A stretch of 64,000 nt of DNA from Actinomycetota bacterium. Lineage in GTDB: Bacteria; Actinomycetota; Acidimicrobiia; Acidimicrobiales; AC-14. The stretch lies in the NCBI GenBank assembly GCA_005888325.1, contig VAWU01000031.1, forward strand, positions 1 through 64,000, in the 5' to 3' direction. A program made the translations under genes and the position numbers. This document shows positions 33,472-42,835 of the stretch, piece by piece. Below the pieces are notes generated by a model. The model had not been told where the DNA came from, did no database searches, and worked only from the letters and a program-made list of their open reading frames with translations. Numbering within the stretch: the first letter of the stretch is position 1; each line of letters opens with the position of its first letter.

Positions 33472-34404
33472 GTGGAGATGCGCAAGCTCGGGTCGCTCGA
33501 GGTCACCGTGGTGGGGCTCGGGTGCAACAACTTCGGGATGCGTTGCGACGAGGAGCGGTCCCCCAAGGTCGTGCACGCCGCCCTCGACGCGGGGATCAAC
33601 TTCTTCGACACCGCCGACATCTACGGCGGCACGCGCTCGGAGGAGCTGCTCGGCCGGGCGCTCGGACGCAACCGCGACGAGGTGGTGGTGGCCACCAAGT
33701 TCGCAGCTCCCATCGACGACGACCCCCAGCATGCGGGAGCGAGCGCGCGCTGGGTGCGCGAGGCGGTCGATGGCAGCCTGCGGCGTCTCGGCACCGACCG
33801 CATCGACCTCTACCAGCAGCACATGCCCGATCCCGCGGTGCCGATCGAGGAGACCCTCGAGGCGCTCGACGCGCTCGTACGTGTCGGCAAGGTGCGCGAG
33901 ATCGGCAACTCGAACTTCTCGGGAGAGCAGATCGACGCGGCCGAGGCGGCGTCTGCGACGAAAGGCTGGGCACGCTTCGTCAGCGCGCAGAACCACTTCA
34001 ACGTGCTGCACCGCGAGCCGCTCGACGACGTCGTTCCGGCATGCGTGCGCAACGGCCTCGGGATGCTGCCCTACTTCCCACTGGCGAGCGGTCTGCTGAC
34101 CGGCAAGTACGACCGGGGCGAGCCGCCGCCCGCGGGCACGCGCCTTTCCACGATGCCCGAAGACCGCGCCGCGAGGATCCTGTCGAATCGCAACTTCGAG
34201 CGGCTCGCGCGACTCGCCGCCTTCGCCGTAGCGCGCGACCACACCGTCCTCGACCTCGCGTTCGCCTGGCTCGCGGGCCAACCCGCGGTGGCGTCGGTCA
34301 TCGCCGGGGCCACGCAGGCCGACCAGGTACGTGCCAACGTGGCCGCCGGGGCGTGGACGCTGTCGCGGGAGGAGCTCGAGGAGCTCGACGAGCTCGATGC
34401 GTGA
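33472..34404 (+). CDS. Aldo/keto reductase
   Basis: A 310-residue AKR. EVTVVGLGCNNFG, INFFDTADIYGGTRSEELLGRAL (catalytic Asp and Tyr), EVVVATKFAAP (Lys), DLYQQHMPDP (His), GNSNFSGEQI and SVIAGATQADQVRANV (NADPH phosphate-binding) follow the family order. It is closest to the AKR11/12-like or YghZ-like group and should reduce a carbonyl with NADPH. The GTG at 33472 is preceded by GAGGGAGA; ATG two codons later is also possible. Its last 8 bases overlap the next gene start. Confidence 0.9.
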   Translation: MEMRKLGSLEVTVVGLGCNNFGMRCDEERSPKVVHAALDAGINFFDTADIYGGTRSEELLGRALGRNRDEVVVATKFAAPIDDDPQHAGASARWVREAVDGSLRRLGTDRIDLYQQHMPDPAVPIEETLEALDALVRVGKVREIGNSNFSGEQIDAAEAASATKGWARFVSAQNHFNVLHREPLDDVVPACVRNGLGMLPYFPLASGLLTGKYDRGEPPPAGTRLSTMPEDRAARILSNRNFERLARLAAFAVARDHTVLDLAFAWLAGQPAVASVIAGATQADQVRANVAAGAWTLSREELEELDELDA

Positions 34405-35359
34405 GCCCGGGTCGCGCGTAGCGCGGACTGTCCCAAGAGTCGTCGTCGCGGTGCTGGCGGTCTCGTTCGTGCTCGTCGCGTGCGGGAGCGACAGCAAGAC
34501 GGGCGCGGACGGCGGCTCGCCTCGCCCGAGGCCCGCCACGACCGCGCCGCCGAGCCCCGGCCGGAGCGCCCCCGACTCGACGGCCGTTGCGGGCCCCGAT
34601 CCCGTGATCGCGGCGGCCGGCGACATCGCGTGCCCGAGCTCGTGCACGTCGACGAAGACGGTCGGCGACATGCTCGTCGAAGGCAACTACACGGCGGTGC
34701 TCACGCTCGGCGACAACCAGTACGAGGATGGCCGGCTGTCGGAGTACACGCGCTCGTACGACCCCACCTGGGGCCGCGTGAAGGACAAGACCTACCCGAG
34801 CCCGGGCAACCACGACTATCACGACGCGAACGGAGCCGGCTACTACGCCTACTTCGGCTCGCGCGCCGGCCCGCCGGGCAAGGGCTACTACAGCTATGAC
34901 ATCGGCACATGGCACCTGTTGAGCCTGAACAGCGAGGCGAACATCGACGCGCAGCTCGGATGGGTAAAAGCCGACCTCGCCGTCAATCACAGCCGGTGCA
35001 CGCTCGCGTACTGGCACAAGCCGATCTGGACGTCGGGCAACACCCACCGTCACGACGGCGAGCCCATGACGGCCATCTGGAACGCGCTGGTCGAGGGAGG
35101 TGCCGACGTGGTGCTCAACGGCCACGTCCACAACTACGAGCGCTTCGCACCCCGCGACGGGATCCGGGCGTTCATCGTCGGGACGGGCGGGCGCGACTCC
35201 CACTACGGCTTCGCGCAGACGGCATCGCTCTCCGAGGTGCGCGACAACTCGACCGACGGGCTGCTCCGGCTCACGCTGCACCCCGCGGGCTACGACTGGC
35301 GCTTCCTCCCGGTGCCCGGTGGCACGTTCAGCGACGCGGGCGCCGGCACCTGCCGCTGA
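34397..35359 (+). CDS. Metallophosphoesterase lipoprotein (paralogue)
   Basis: A 320-residue lipoprotein. The signal VVVAVLAVSFVLVAC gives a lipid-modified Cys near residue 29, followed by a Pro/Ser/Thr linker to about residue 65. The catalytic domain shows AAGDIAC, LTLGDNQYEDG, PGNHDYHD, LAYWHKP and NGHVHNYERF, the complete metallophosphoesterase set. It is clearly related along its length to the protein at 1952-2917 but is anchored by lipid instead of a TM helix. The ATG at 34397 overlaps the aldo/keto reductase stop. Confidence 0.87.
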   Translation: MREPGSRVARTVPRVVVAVLAVSFVLVACGSDSKTGADGGSPRPRPATTAPPSPGRSAPDSTAVAGPDPVIAAAGDIACPSSCTSTKTVGDMLVEGNYTAVLTLGDNQYEDGRLSEYTRSYDPTWGRVKDKTYPSPGNHDYHDANGAGYYAYFGSRAGPPGKGYYSYDIGTWHLLSLNSEANIDAQLGWVKADLAVNHSRCTLAYWHKPIWTSGNTHRHDGEPMTAIWNALVEGGADVVLNGHVHNYERFAPRDGIRAFIVGTGGRDSHYGFAQTASLSEVRDNSTDGLLRLTLHPAGYDWRFLPVPGGTFSDAGAGTCR

Positions 35360-35423
35360 CCGTCCATTTTGAGTCCTTCGGCCCATTGGCGCCGTCGACC
35401 ACATTTTGTAGCCTGACCCCACG

Positions 35424-35678
35424 ATGAGTGCGCAAGGTGCCGAAGACCACTCCCTCATGACCGCGCTGCTCGGCGCCTGGGTGCACGACGAGGCGACGCT
35501 CGTCAACGACCTCGCGCACGGCGCCTCGCGGGCCGAGCTCGTCGGCGCGACGGTGCAGCTCACGGCGGCGGTGAGGAGCCTGTACCGCATCCTCGACGAG
35601 CTGGCCGACCTCGCGCCCGACTCCAACCTGCGCATCTTCCTCGAGCACATCGCGCTGCGGGACGCCGAGGCGGCCTGA
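35424..35678 (+). CDS. Small helical protein of unknown function
   Basis: An 84-residue acidic, helix-rich protein (DHSLMTALLGAWVHDEATLV, then AAVRSLYRILDELADLAPDS). No signal, Cys or catalytic motif is present and the family is not recognised. It follows the metallophosphoesterase by 64 bases and meets the GH15 gene tail to tail 12 bases later. Codon use looks normal for the window, so I take it as real. Confidence 0.55.
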   Translation: MSAQGAEDHSLMTALLGAWVHDEATLVNDLAHGASRAELVGATVQLTAAVRSLYRILDELADLAPDSNLRIFLEHIALRDAEAA

Positions 35679-35690
35679 GCCCGACGGCGG

Positions 35691-37592
35691 TCAGTGCCCG
35701 AACGGGCTGACCAGCTGACCCTCCTCGTCGCGGATGACGTGCATCACCGCGTTGATGAGGGCGAGGTGGGTGAAGGCCTGCGGGAAGTTGCCCAGGTGGC
35801 GCCCGCTGCGAGGATCGAGCTCCTCCGCGTAGAGGTCGAGCGGGCTCGCGAACGACAGCAGCTTCTCGCACAGGTGGCGCGCGCGCAGCCGCTCGCCGAT
35901 CTCGGCCAGCGCCGAGACGAGCCAGAACGAGCAGATCGTGAAGCTGCCTTCCTCGCCCGACAGGCCGTCGTCGGTCTCCTTCACCCGGTACCGCAGGACC
36001 AGTCCGTCGACCGTGAGCTCGTCGGCGATGGCGAGCACGGTCGCCCGCACGCGTGGGTCCTCCGGTGGAAGGAAGCGCACCAGGGGCATGAGCAACAGCG
36101 ATGCGTCGAGCGCGTCGGTGTCGTAGTGCTGGACGAAGACACCGCGCCCGTCGACACCGTGCGCGCAGATGTCCGCGTGTATCTCGTCCGCCGCGGCCTG
36201 CCACGACCCGGCCCGCGTGGCGTCCTCGCGGAGCCGAGCCAGGCGCGCGCCCCGGTCTGCCGCGACCCAGCACATCAGCTTCGACGACGTGAAGTGCTTG
36301 GGCTCGCCCCGCACCTCCCAGATGCCCTGATCGGGCTCCCGCCAGTACGTCAGGGCGGACTCGACCTGGCGCTGCAGGATCGGCCACAGGCGATCGTCGA
36401 GGCGGTCCTGGGAACGGATGTGGATGTAGAAGGAGTCGAGCACCGCCCCCCAGACATCGTGCTGGTACTGCTTGTAGGCCGCATTGCCGACGCGCACGGG
36501 CCGGGCGCCGTCGTAGCCGTGCAGGTGATCGAGGACCTGCTCGTCGAGGTTCGTCTCACCGTCCACGCCGTACATCACCTGAAGCGCCTCGTCGCGTTCG
36601 GCGACGTCGGAGATGAAGCAGAAGAAGTCCTCCGCCTCCCAGTCGAAGCCGAGGGTGTGAAGGCTCCACAGCGCGAAGGCGGAGTCGCGTATCCAGCTGT
36701 AGCGGTAGTCCCAGTTGCGCTCGCCGCCAGGTGCCTCCGGCAGCGAGGTCGTCGCCGCCGCGATCAGCGCGCCGGTGGGGGTGAACGTCAGACCCTTGAG
36801 CGTCAGCGCGCTGCGTAGGAGATGGTTGCGCCATGGATGATCAGGGAAATCGCCGCGGGCCAGCCAGTGCTGCCAGTGGTGCGCGGTCCACACCAACCGC
36901 TCGTACGCCGCCGCGTAGTCGTAGGGCGGTTCGTGCTGACTCCATGTGAGCGCGCAGAACCGGTGGTCGCCCTCCTTGAGCAACGTCCGGGCCGTCGCCC
37001 GTCCACCCTCGAAGCCGACGCGCAGGTCGGTCGTGAGTCGCAGCTCCAGATCGACGTCGGCACAACGCGCCACGGCCTCGTGATAGCCCCGGTCGGTGTG
37101 CGACCACGTTGCCGGCCGACGGCCGTAGTCGAACATGGGCTCGCAGTCGAGCATCACCTGGACCTCGCCGTTGACGCAGCGAACCGTGCGCAGCAGCAGG
37201 TGGTCGGCGTCGTAGTCGGTCGGCGCGCGCCGGTGTGTGCCCGAGAGCTCGTCCTCGTGGTGCCACGGGCCGATGACCAGCAGGTCGCGCACGATGATCC
37301 ACCCCGTCGCGGTCCCCCAGCTCGTCTCGAGCACCATCGTGCCGGGGAGGTAGCGCCGGGCGGCGGGCACCGTCTCGTCCGCCGGACCGAGCCTGAAGCC
37401 ACCGGCGTGACGGTCGAGGATCGCCCCGAACACGCTCGGCGAGTCCATGCGCGGGAGGCACAGCCACTCGACGTTGCCGCTGGGCGCCACCAGCGCGGTG
37501 GTCTCGCAGTCGGACAGGAACCCGTAGTCGGCGATCGGCGGAAAGGGAGATCGACCGAGCATCGCCTCGGTCGACGGGAACATGGAGGTCAC
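35691..37592 (-). CDS. Glycoside hydrolase family 15 protein (trehalase-like)
   Basis: A 633-residue protein with an N-terminal beta-sandwich domain (IADYGFLSDCETTALVAPSGNVEWLCLPRMDSPSVFGAILD) and a GH15 (alpha/alpha)6 barrel. RNWDYRYSWIRDSAF carries substrate-binding residues, and GEPKHFTSSKLMCWVA and EEGSFTICSFWLV, with a Glu, form the catalytic region. The layout matches actinobacterial GH15 trehalases/glucoamylases, usually cytoplasmic, that cleave alpha-glucosides. No signal peptide is seen. It is convergent with the small gene to its left and divergent from gpsA. Confidence 0.9.
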   Translation of the reverse strand: MTSMFPSTEAMLGRSPFPPIADYGFLSDCETTALVAPSGNVEWLCLPRMDSPSVFGAILDRHAGGFRLGPADETVPAARRYLPGTMVLETSWGTATGWIIVRDLLVIGPWHHEDELSGTHRRAPTDYDADHLLLRTVRCVNGEVQVMLDCEPMFDYGRRPATWSHTDRGYHEAVARCADVDLELRLTTDLRVGFEGGRATARTLLKEGDHRFCALTWSQHEPPYDYAAAYERLVWTAHHWQHWLARGDFPDHPWRNHLLRSALTLKGLTFTPTGALIAAATTSLPEAPGGERNWDYRYSWIRDSAFALWSLHTLGFDWEAEDFFCFISDVAERDEALQVMYGVDGETNLDEQVLDHLHGYDGARPVRVGNAAYKQYQHDVWGAVLDSFYIHIRSQDRLDDRLWPILQRQVESALTYWREPDQGIWEVRGEPKHFTSSKLMCWVAADRGARLARLREDATRAGSWQAAADEIHADICAHGVDGRGVFVQHYDTDALDASLLLMPLVRFLPPEDPRVRATVLAIADELTVDGLVLRYRVKETDDGLSGEEGSFTICSFWLVSALAEIGERLRARHLCEKLLSFASPLDLYAEELDPRSGRHLGNFPQAFTHLALINAVMHVIRDEEGQLVSPFGH

Positions 37593-37711
37593 GGCCTTAC
37601 TCTCGCATTCGCGGCGATCACACCGCTACGCACGTCGGCCCGGGCAAGACGTTGGGCTGACGTGGCGCCGTGGTCACGGCCAGACTGGTCGACAGACGGA
37701 GGAGGACTGCG

Positions 37712-38701
37712 ATGCGCGTGGCGGTGCTGGGAGCCGGTTCATGGGGAACGACGGTCGCGTCGCTCGCGGCTGCGAGGAACGAGACAACCCTCTGGGCCCG
37801 CGGGCCCGACGTGGCCGCCGAGATCCGGGACGAGCACACGAACGCCGCGTACCTGCCGGGGTTCGAGCTGCCGAAGCAGCTACATGCGTCGTCGGACCTG
37901 GAGGAAGTCGTCCGCGACGCGGACGTGCTGATCGCGGGCGTGCCGTCGCACGGCTTCCGGGAGGTGCTCGAGCAGGCCGTTCCTCACGTCCGTCCGTGGA
38001 TCCCGATCGTGAGCCTGACCAAGGGCTTCGAGGCGGGAACCCTGCTGCGTATGACCGAGGTCATCAAGGACCTGCTCCCGGGTCACCCGGCGGCCGCGCT
38101 GACCGGGCCCAACCTGGCGAAGGAGATCATGGCCGGCCAGGCCGCCGCCAGCGTCATCGCCACCGAGGACCTGTCGGTGGCGGCGGCCCTCCAGGCGGTG
38201 TTGCGCCGCGGGGTGTTCCGCATCTACATGAACCACGACGTGATCGGCTGCGAGGTGGCCGGCGCGCTCAAGAACGTGATCGCGATCGCGGCGGGCATCG
38301 CCCAGGGCGTGAGCGTCGGCGACAACACGCGCGCCGCGGTGATCTCGCGCGGCGTCGCCGAGCTGACGCGTCTCGGTGTGGCCATGGGAGGCGAGGCACC
38401 CACGTTCGCCGGTCTCGCGGGCATGGGCGACCTCATCGCGACGTGCGTCAGCCCCCAGAGCCGAAACCGCTACGTCGGTGAGCAGCTGGGCCTCGGTCGA
38501 CCGCTCGGCGAGATCCTCGCCGAGATGAACATGGTCGCGGAGGGTGTGAAGACCGCGGTGACGGTCATGCAGCTGGCCGAGCGGCACGACGTCGAGATGC
38601 CGATCTGTCATGTCATCAACCGCGTGGTGACGGGCGAGATGCGCGCGGTCGACGCCTACCGCGGGCTTCGGCCCGCGGGCCACGAGCTCGATCCGGGCTG
38701 A
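37712..38701 (+). CDS. gpsA: Glycerol-3-phosphate dehydrogenase [NAD(P)+]
   Basis: A 329-residue cytoplasmic enzyme reducing dihydroxyacetone phosphate to sn-glycerol-3-phosphate for phospholipid synthesis. The Rossmann motif VLGAGSWGTTVASLAA, the SLTKGFEAGTLLRMTEVI strand, ALTGPNLAKEIMAG, the catalytic Lys in GCEVAGALKNVIAIAAGI, GLAGMGDLIATCVSPQSRNRYVGEQLG and the C-terminal EGVKTAVTVMQLA are all standard. A strong GGAGGAGG ribosome site stands before the ATG at 37712; the frame open further upstream is not needed. Confidence 0.95.
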   Translation: MRVAVLGAGSWGTTVASLAAARNETTLWARGPDVAAEIRDEHTNAAYLPGFELPKQLHASSDLEEVVRDADVLIAGVPSHGFREVLEQAVPHVRPWIPIVSLTKGFEAGTLLRMTEVIKDLLPGHPAAALTGPNLAKEIMAGQAAASVIATEDLSVAAALQAVLRRGVFRIYMNHDVIGCEVAGALKNVIAIAAGIAQGVSVGDNTRAAVISRGVAELTRLGVAMGGEAPTFAGLAGMGDLIATCVSPQSRNRYVGEQLGLGRPLGEILAEMNMVAEGVKTAVTVMQLAERHDVEMPICHVINRVVTGEMRAVDAYRGLRPAGHELDPG

Positions 38702-38717
38702 CGCGACCCTCGCGCCC

Positions 38718-39131
38718 GTGGAGCTCCGATACCTCTATGTCGGATCACCCGACGTCGGGCGGGCCGTCGCCGCCTGGCTGAGGGTGCCGGGCGCGAAGGC
38801 CCGCTGGCGGTTCCGCCACTTCGGAGCCGACGTCGCCGCCATCGACGTCGGCTCGGCTCCCGTCGTGCTCCTCGCCGACCACCGTCCGCCGGGATCCATC
38901 CTTCCGATCTACGCGGTCGACGACCTCGACAGCTCGTTGGAGACGCTCGAGGAAGCCGGATGGTCGCGCGACGTCGGGCCGATGGGAACGCCCGAGGGCC
39001 TCGCGTGCGTGGTCCGCCACGACGACGGCGGGACGATCGCGTTGTTGAAGGTGGAGCGGCCGAACGCGATGGACTCGGCCTACGCGGACGGCGCCAACGC
39101 ACATGCAGTGAGACTGGCCGCCGCGCCCTGA
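38718..39131 (+). CDS. VOC-fold (glyoxalase-like) protein
   Basis: A 137-residue protein with a single vicinal-oxygen-chelate-like pattern: LRYLYVGSPDVGRAVAAWLRVPGA at the N-terminus, then APVVLLADH, LPIYAVDDLDSSLETLEEAGW and a closing GTIALLKVERP. The canonical metal ligands are not all evident, so it may be a binding protein. The start is GTG 16 bases after gpsA, so the two may be co-transcribed. Confidence 0.65.
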   Translation: MELRYLYVGSPDVGRAVAAWLRVPGAKARWRFRHFGADVAAIDVGSAPVVLLADHRPPGSILPIYAVDDLDSSLETLEEAGWSRDVGPMGTPEGLACVVRHDDGGTIALLKVERPNAMDSAYADGANAHAVRLAAAP

Positions 39132-39247
39132 GGCCGGCGTCGCCGGCGCCTGCTGGACGCGGGCGCACCCACCATGGAACATGAGGACTTGCACCGGTTG
39201 CCTTCCCCCGACTTCGGGCGCGACGCACGCTCGTCCGCGGCCTGATC

Positions 39248-40003
39248 GTGGTCGAGACCGGTCGGTACACCTTCGGTGACAGCGAGCTTGCCGCGTGCCG
39301 CCTGGCGACCGTCGCAGAGGTGTTCGAGGCCACCTCGCGCCGGCTGATCGCGTCGTCGATGCCCGCCGGCATGCGCATCGCCCTCGACCTCGGCTGCGGC
39401 CCGGGCTACACCACTCGACTCATCGCCCAGGTGAGCCGCCCGCACCGAGTGCTCGGCCTCGACAGCTCGGCGCGCTTCCTGGATCTCGCCCGCGAGCTCA
39501 CGAATGAGCCCGGCGTGGCGTTCGGCGTCCACGACGTCACGGCAATGCCCCTCCCCGAAGCGCCGGTCGACGCGCTCTACGCGAGGCTGCTGCTCGCGCA
39601 TCTGCGCGACCCTCTGGCGCGGGTCGAGAGCTGGATGACCCAGCTCCGCGCCGGTGGTGTGCTCGTGCTCGAAGAGGTTGAGGCGATCGAGGCGCCGGAC
39701 GGGGTGCTCCGCGAGTATGAATCGCTCGTCGCGCGCCTCGTCGCGGCCGAGGGTGGCTCGATGTACGCGGGCCCGTTGCTGGCCCCGCGGGGTGGGCGGT
39801 GTGTCGACGTGCACGTCGACACGGCCGTTGCCGCTCGGATGTACGCGATGAACCTGGAGACCTGGAGGGAGGACGCGCGAGAGCGCGGGCTGGCCGGTCC
39901 GGATGAGCTCGATCGGATCGCGGAGGGCCTCGCGACACTCCGGTCACACCCCGGTGCCGGCTCGGTCCGGTGGGTCCTGCGTCAGGTCGTGCTCACGGCC
40001 TGA
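39248..40003 (+). CDS. Class I SAM-dependent methyltransferase
   Basis: A 251-residue methyltransferase. Motif I is IALDLGCGPGYTTRLIA, motif II VLGLDSSARFLDLAREL, motif IV region VDALYARLLLAHLRDP, and GGVLVLEEVEAIEAPD is the post-IV strand. The acceptor substrate is not predictable. The start is GTG at 39248. The 116 bases upstream show no gene. The next gene follows within 70 bases. Confidence 0.85.
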   Translation: MVETGRYTFGDSELAACRLATVAEVFEATSRRLIASSMPAGMRIALDLGCGPGYTTRLIAQVSRPHRVLGLDSSARFLDLARELTNEPGVAFGVHDVTAMPLPEAPVDALYARLLLAHLRDPLARVESWMTQLRAGGVLVLEEVEAIEAPDGVLREYESLVARLVAAEGGSMYAGPLLAPRGGRCVDVHVDTAVAARMYAMNLETWREDARERGLAGPDELDRIAEGLATLRSHPGAGSVRWVLRQVVLTA

Positions 40004-40069
40004 CCGGTGATGACGTCCGAGCGCTCGGAGGGCAAGATGTGGCGTACTCGAGGTGAACGGGAGACCCTC

Positions 40070-40507
40070 ATGAGAGCCAGGGTGTTCGAGCAAGCCGAGA
40101 TGATGGCGACCGTCATTCGCGTGCACGACGTCGCCGCTTCGGTCGAGTGGTACCGCGACAAGCTCGATCTCGACCCGTTGCACGTCGGATCGGACGGTCG
40201 CGACCATCCCATCGCCGCCTTCGCGATCGCGGGAAGCGTCATCTCCCTGTGGCAGCTCCCGCCGGGATCGCGACGGCCCCGAGCGGATGCCGACCACAAC
40301 ACCTACGTCGCCGCGGTGGTGAACGGCGACCTCGAGGCGCCGCGCCGGGCCCTCGAATCCCGCGGCGTCGAGGTCGGGGAGCTCCGGCGCAGCGCGAACA
40401 ACGAGTTCTTCTGGTTCTGCGACCCGGACGGCAACCGGTTCGAGCTCAGCCGCCCACTCACCGCGGAGTACCGCGAAGCAGCAGCCAGGATCGACGCGGA
40501 GTCCTAG
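40070..40507 (+). CDS. VOC family (glyoxalase/bleomycin-resistance-like) protein
   Basis: A 145-residue VOC protein: ATVIRVHDVAASVEWYRDKLDLDP, IAAFAIAGSVISLWQLPPG, YVAAVVNGDLEAPRRALESRGVEV and NNEFFWFCDPDGNRFELSRP. The final FxDPDGNxxEL block is the family hallmark and carries the metal-ligand Glu. The ATG at 40070 is preceded by GGGAG; ATGs further upstream would add residues without family character. It lies after the methyltransferase on the same strand. It might detoxify or bind a small molecule. Confidence 0.82.
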   Translation: MRARVFEQAEMMATVIRVHDVAASVEWYRDKLDLDPLHVGSDGRDHPIAAFAIAGSVISLWQLPPGSRRPRADADHNTYVAAVVNGDLEAPRRALESRGVEVGELRRSANNEFFWFCDPDGNRFELSRPLTAEYREAAARIDAES

Positions 40508-40516
40508 CGGGTCGCT

Positions 40517-41419
40517 TCAGGCCGCGAGCTGCGCGGCCGGCGGGGGCAGGGTCTGAGGCGCGTTGGCGAGGTCGAGCTCGAAGTACAGGAAGTTCCTGGT
40601 CTGGTCGAGGATCTCGGTGCGGTGCTGCGTGTAGGGCACGTGTCCCGCGCCCTCCCAGGTCGTGAGGTAGGAGGTGAGCCCGGCGCCGCGCGCCTCGTTG
40701 ACCGTGTTGACGGCCCACTGGTACGGCACGAGCGGATCGGCGGTGCCGTGGAACAGCAGGCTCGAAGAGTCACCCGCGCCTGCACTCCCGAGGATCTTTG
40801 CCCCCGACAGCGAGACGGCGCCTCTGACCGCCGAGGATTCGCCCGGGTTCCCGCTGTTGCCGACATCGTCGGGGTTGAAGCCGACGTTCAGCGCGGTGAT
40901 CGCGCCGGCCGAGGTGCCACCGATCGCGATCCGGCTGCCGTCCACGCCGTAGGTCGCGGCATTCGCGCGCAAGAAGCGCACTGCCGCCTGCGCGTCGTGC
41001 ATCGCGTCGATGATGGCCTGCACGCAAGCGCCGGTGGGGCTGCTGGCCGAACATCCGCCCGCGACGAGCCGGTAGTTGATGGACACGTTGACATAGCCCT
41101 TCTTGGCGAACGTGTTCGCCTCGTCGACGAGCTCCGGCGAGGTCTTGTCGCCACCGCTGAAGGAGCCACCGTGCACCCAGACGATCGCGGGACGGCTCGT
41201 CACGGGGTCGCCGGCCGGGCTGTACACGTCGAGCTTGAGCGTGACGGTCTGACCCGTCTGGTCGACGGCGCTGCCGTACGTCACGTTGCTCGTGGTGTTG
41301 ACGGTGCTGAAGACCGCGTCGCGGTAGCGCAGCGGAGCGGGACCGGGCGGCGTGATCAGATAGCAGCCAGTGGTGGCGAGCGCGAGCGAGACAGTGACGA
41401 GGACGAGCAGGCGTCGCAT
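40517..41419 (-). CDS. Lipoprotein carboxylesterase (alpha/beta hydrolase)
   Basis: A 300-residue lipoprotein (LLVLVTVSLALATTGC, Cys at about 19). The core shows the oxyanion motif AIVWVHGGSFSGGDKTS, INYRLVAGGC, the helix AQAAVRFLRANAATYGVD and the nucleophile IAIGGTSAGAITAL. HGTADPLVPY supplies the Asp and WEGAGHVPYTQH the His. This is the HSL/BD-FAE-like group acting on short esters or acetylated carbohydrates. The gene stands alone, divergent from the beta-lactamase-like gene. Confidence 0.87.
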   Translation of the reverse strand: MRRLLVLVTVSLALATTGCYLITPPGPAPLRYRDAVFSTVNTTSNVTYGSAVDQTGQTVTLKLDVYSPAGDPVTSRPAIVWVHGGSFSGGDKTSPELVDEANTFAKKGYVNVSINYRLVAGGCSASSPTGACVQAIIDAMHDAQAAVRFLRANAATYGVDGSRIAIGGTSAGAITALNVGFNPDDVGNSGNPGESSAVRGAVSLSGAKILGSAGAGDSSSLLFHGTADPLVPYQWAVNTVNEARGAGLTSYLTTWEGAGHVPYTQHRTEILDQTRNFLYFELDLANAPQTLPPPAAQLAA

Positions 41420-41519
41420 CGGACCTCCAGAGGTGGACGGCGATGGTCCCGCGTGGGCCCCGGCGGCGTCAAGGGATCACCGCTAGCCTCCGCACGCACC
41501 TCGTCGGAGGAGATCTGCG

Positions 41520-42755
41520 GTGGGAGAGCTTCAGGTCGAGATCGAGCCAGACGACGCCGGGTTCGACGGGAGAAGGCTCGCACGACTCGACAGCCACTTC
41601 GCACGCTACGTCGACGACGGGCGCCTGCCGGGGTGGCTGATACTCGTGTCCCGCCGAGGCCGGATCGTGCACCTGAGCACGTACGGTCAGCGCGACGTCG
41701 AAGCCGCGCTGCCCGTCGAGGTCGACACGCTCTTTCGCATCTACTCGATGACGAAGCCGATCGCGTCGGTCGCGGCGATGATGCTCTACGAGGAAGGGCG
41801 CTTCGAGCTGAAAGACCCCGTCAGTCGATTCGTGCCCGCGTTCGAGGACGTTCGCGTGTACCGCGCCGGGTCTGCGCTCAACCCGGTGACGGAGCCGGCG
41901 CGCGAGCCGGTGCGCATCTGGCACCTGCTCACCCACACGTCGGGGCTCACGTACGGCTTCCATCACGCGCACCCCGTCGATGCGATGTACCGGGCCGCAG
42001 GCTTCGAGTGGGGCAGCCCGCCCGGCGCCGAACTGACGGCGTGCTGTGACGCATGGGCCGCGCTGCCCCTCCTGTTCCAGCCCGGGACCGAGTGGAACTA
42101 CGGGGTGTCGACCGACGTGCTCGGCCGGGTGGTCGAGATCGCGTCCGGTCAGACGCTCGACCGGTTCTTCGCGGAGCGCATCTTCCGGCCGCTCGGCATG
42201 ACCGACACCGCGTTCTGGGCGCCCGAGGCCGACCACGACCGGCTGGCGGCGCTCTACGTGGCCTTCCCGGGCCGCGCCGATCCGGTGCGCATGGACGCCA
42301 TGGGAGACACGGCGAAGACGCGGCCCGCGCTGCTGTCGGGGGGTGGCGGCCTGGTCTCGACCGCGGCCGACTACCACCGCTTCACCCAGATGCTGCTCCG
42401 CGGCGGTGAGCTCGACGGCGCCCGCCTGCTCGGCACACGCACCGTGCGCTACATGACCCGCAACCACCTGCCGGGCGGCGTCGACCTCGAGGCGTTCGGG
42501 CGCCCGCTGTTCGCGGAGACGACGTTCGAGGGTGTCGGCTTCGGGCTCGGGTTCTCGGTCGTCGAGGACAACGTCGCCAACCGGGTGCTCTCGACGGTCG
42601 GTGAGTTCGGATGGGGCGGCGCCGCCAGCACCGCGTCGCTGGTCGACCCCGCCGAGGAGCTCACCATGCTGTTCTTCACCCAGCTCCTCCCGTCGAGCAC
42701 CCATCCGATCCGATCGCAGCTGAAGCAGCTCGTCTACCAGGCCCTCGTCGACTGA
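41520..42755 (+). CDS. Beta-lactamase-fold serine hydrolase (class C-like)
   Basis: A 411-residue protein of the class C beta-lactamase/esterase group. RIYSMTKPIASVAAMML carries the SxxK catalytic pair, EWNYGVSTDVLGRVVE the YxS/N element, and EFGWGGAAST corresponds to the HxG/KTG strand. HLLTHTSGLTYGFHH is a typical loop. No signal peptide is visible. Such proteins are mostly esterases (EstB/lovastatin esterase-like), not antibiotic-resistance enzymes. The start is GTG at 41520 behind GGAGGAG. Confidence 0.88.
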   Translation: MGELQVEIEPDDAGFDGRRLARLDSHFARYVDDGRLPGWLILVSRRGRIVHLSTYGQRDVEAALPVEVDTLFRIYSMTKPIASVAAMMLYEEGRFELKDPVSRFVPAFEDVRVYRAGSALNPVTEPAREPVRIWHLLTHTSGLTYGFHHAHPVDAMYRAAGFEWGSPPGAELTACCDAWAALPLLFQPGTEWNYGVSTDVLGRVVEIASGQTLDRFFAERIFRPLGMTDTAFWAPEADHDRLAALYVAFPGRADPVRMDAMGDTAKTRPALLSGGGGLVSTAADYHRFTQMLLRGGELDGARLLGTRTVRYMTRNHLPGGVDLEAFGRPLFAETTFEGVGFGLGFSVVEDNVANRVLSTVGEFGWGGAASTASLVDPAEELTMLFFTQLLPSSTHPIRSQLKQLVYQALVD

Positions 42756-42835
42756 CCTCGCCCCGGCGGGAACGGCCGGCCTCCAGGGGCCTACGGTGAA
42801 GGGTCGAGAGAGCCACGGCGAGAGGAGACGCCACG

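Noticed and set aside
41520-42755. Beta-lactamase-like gene as antibiotic resistance
   Set aside because: The motifs fit the class C-like esterase group, no signal peptide is visible, and the enzyme lacks the typical KTG of true beta-lactamases.
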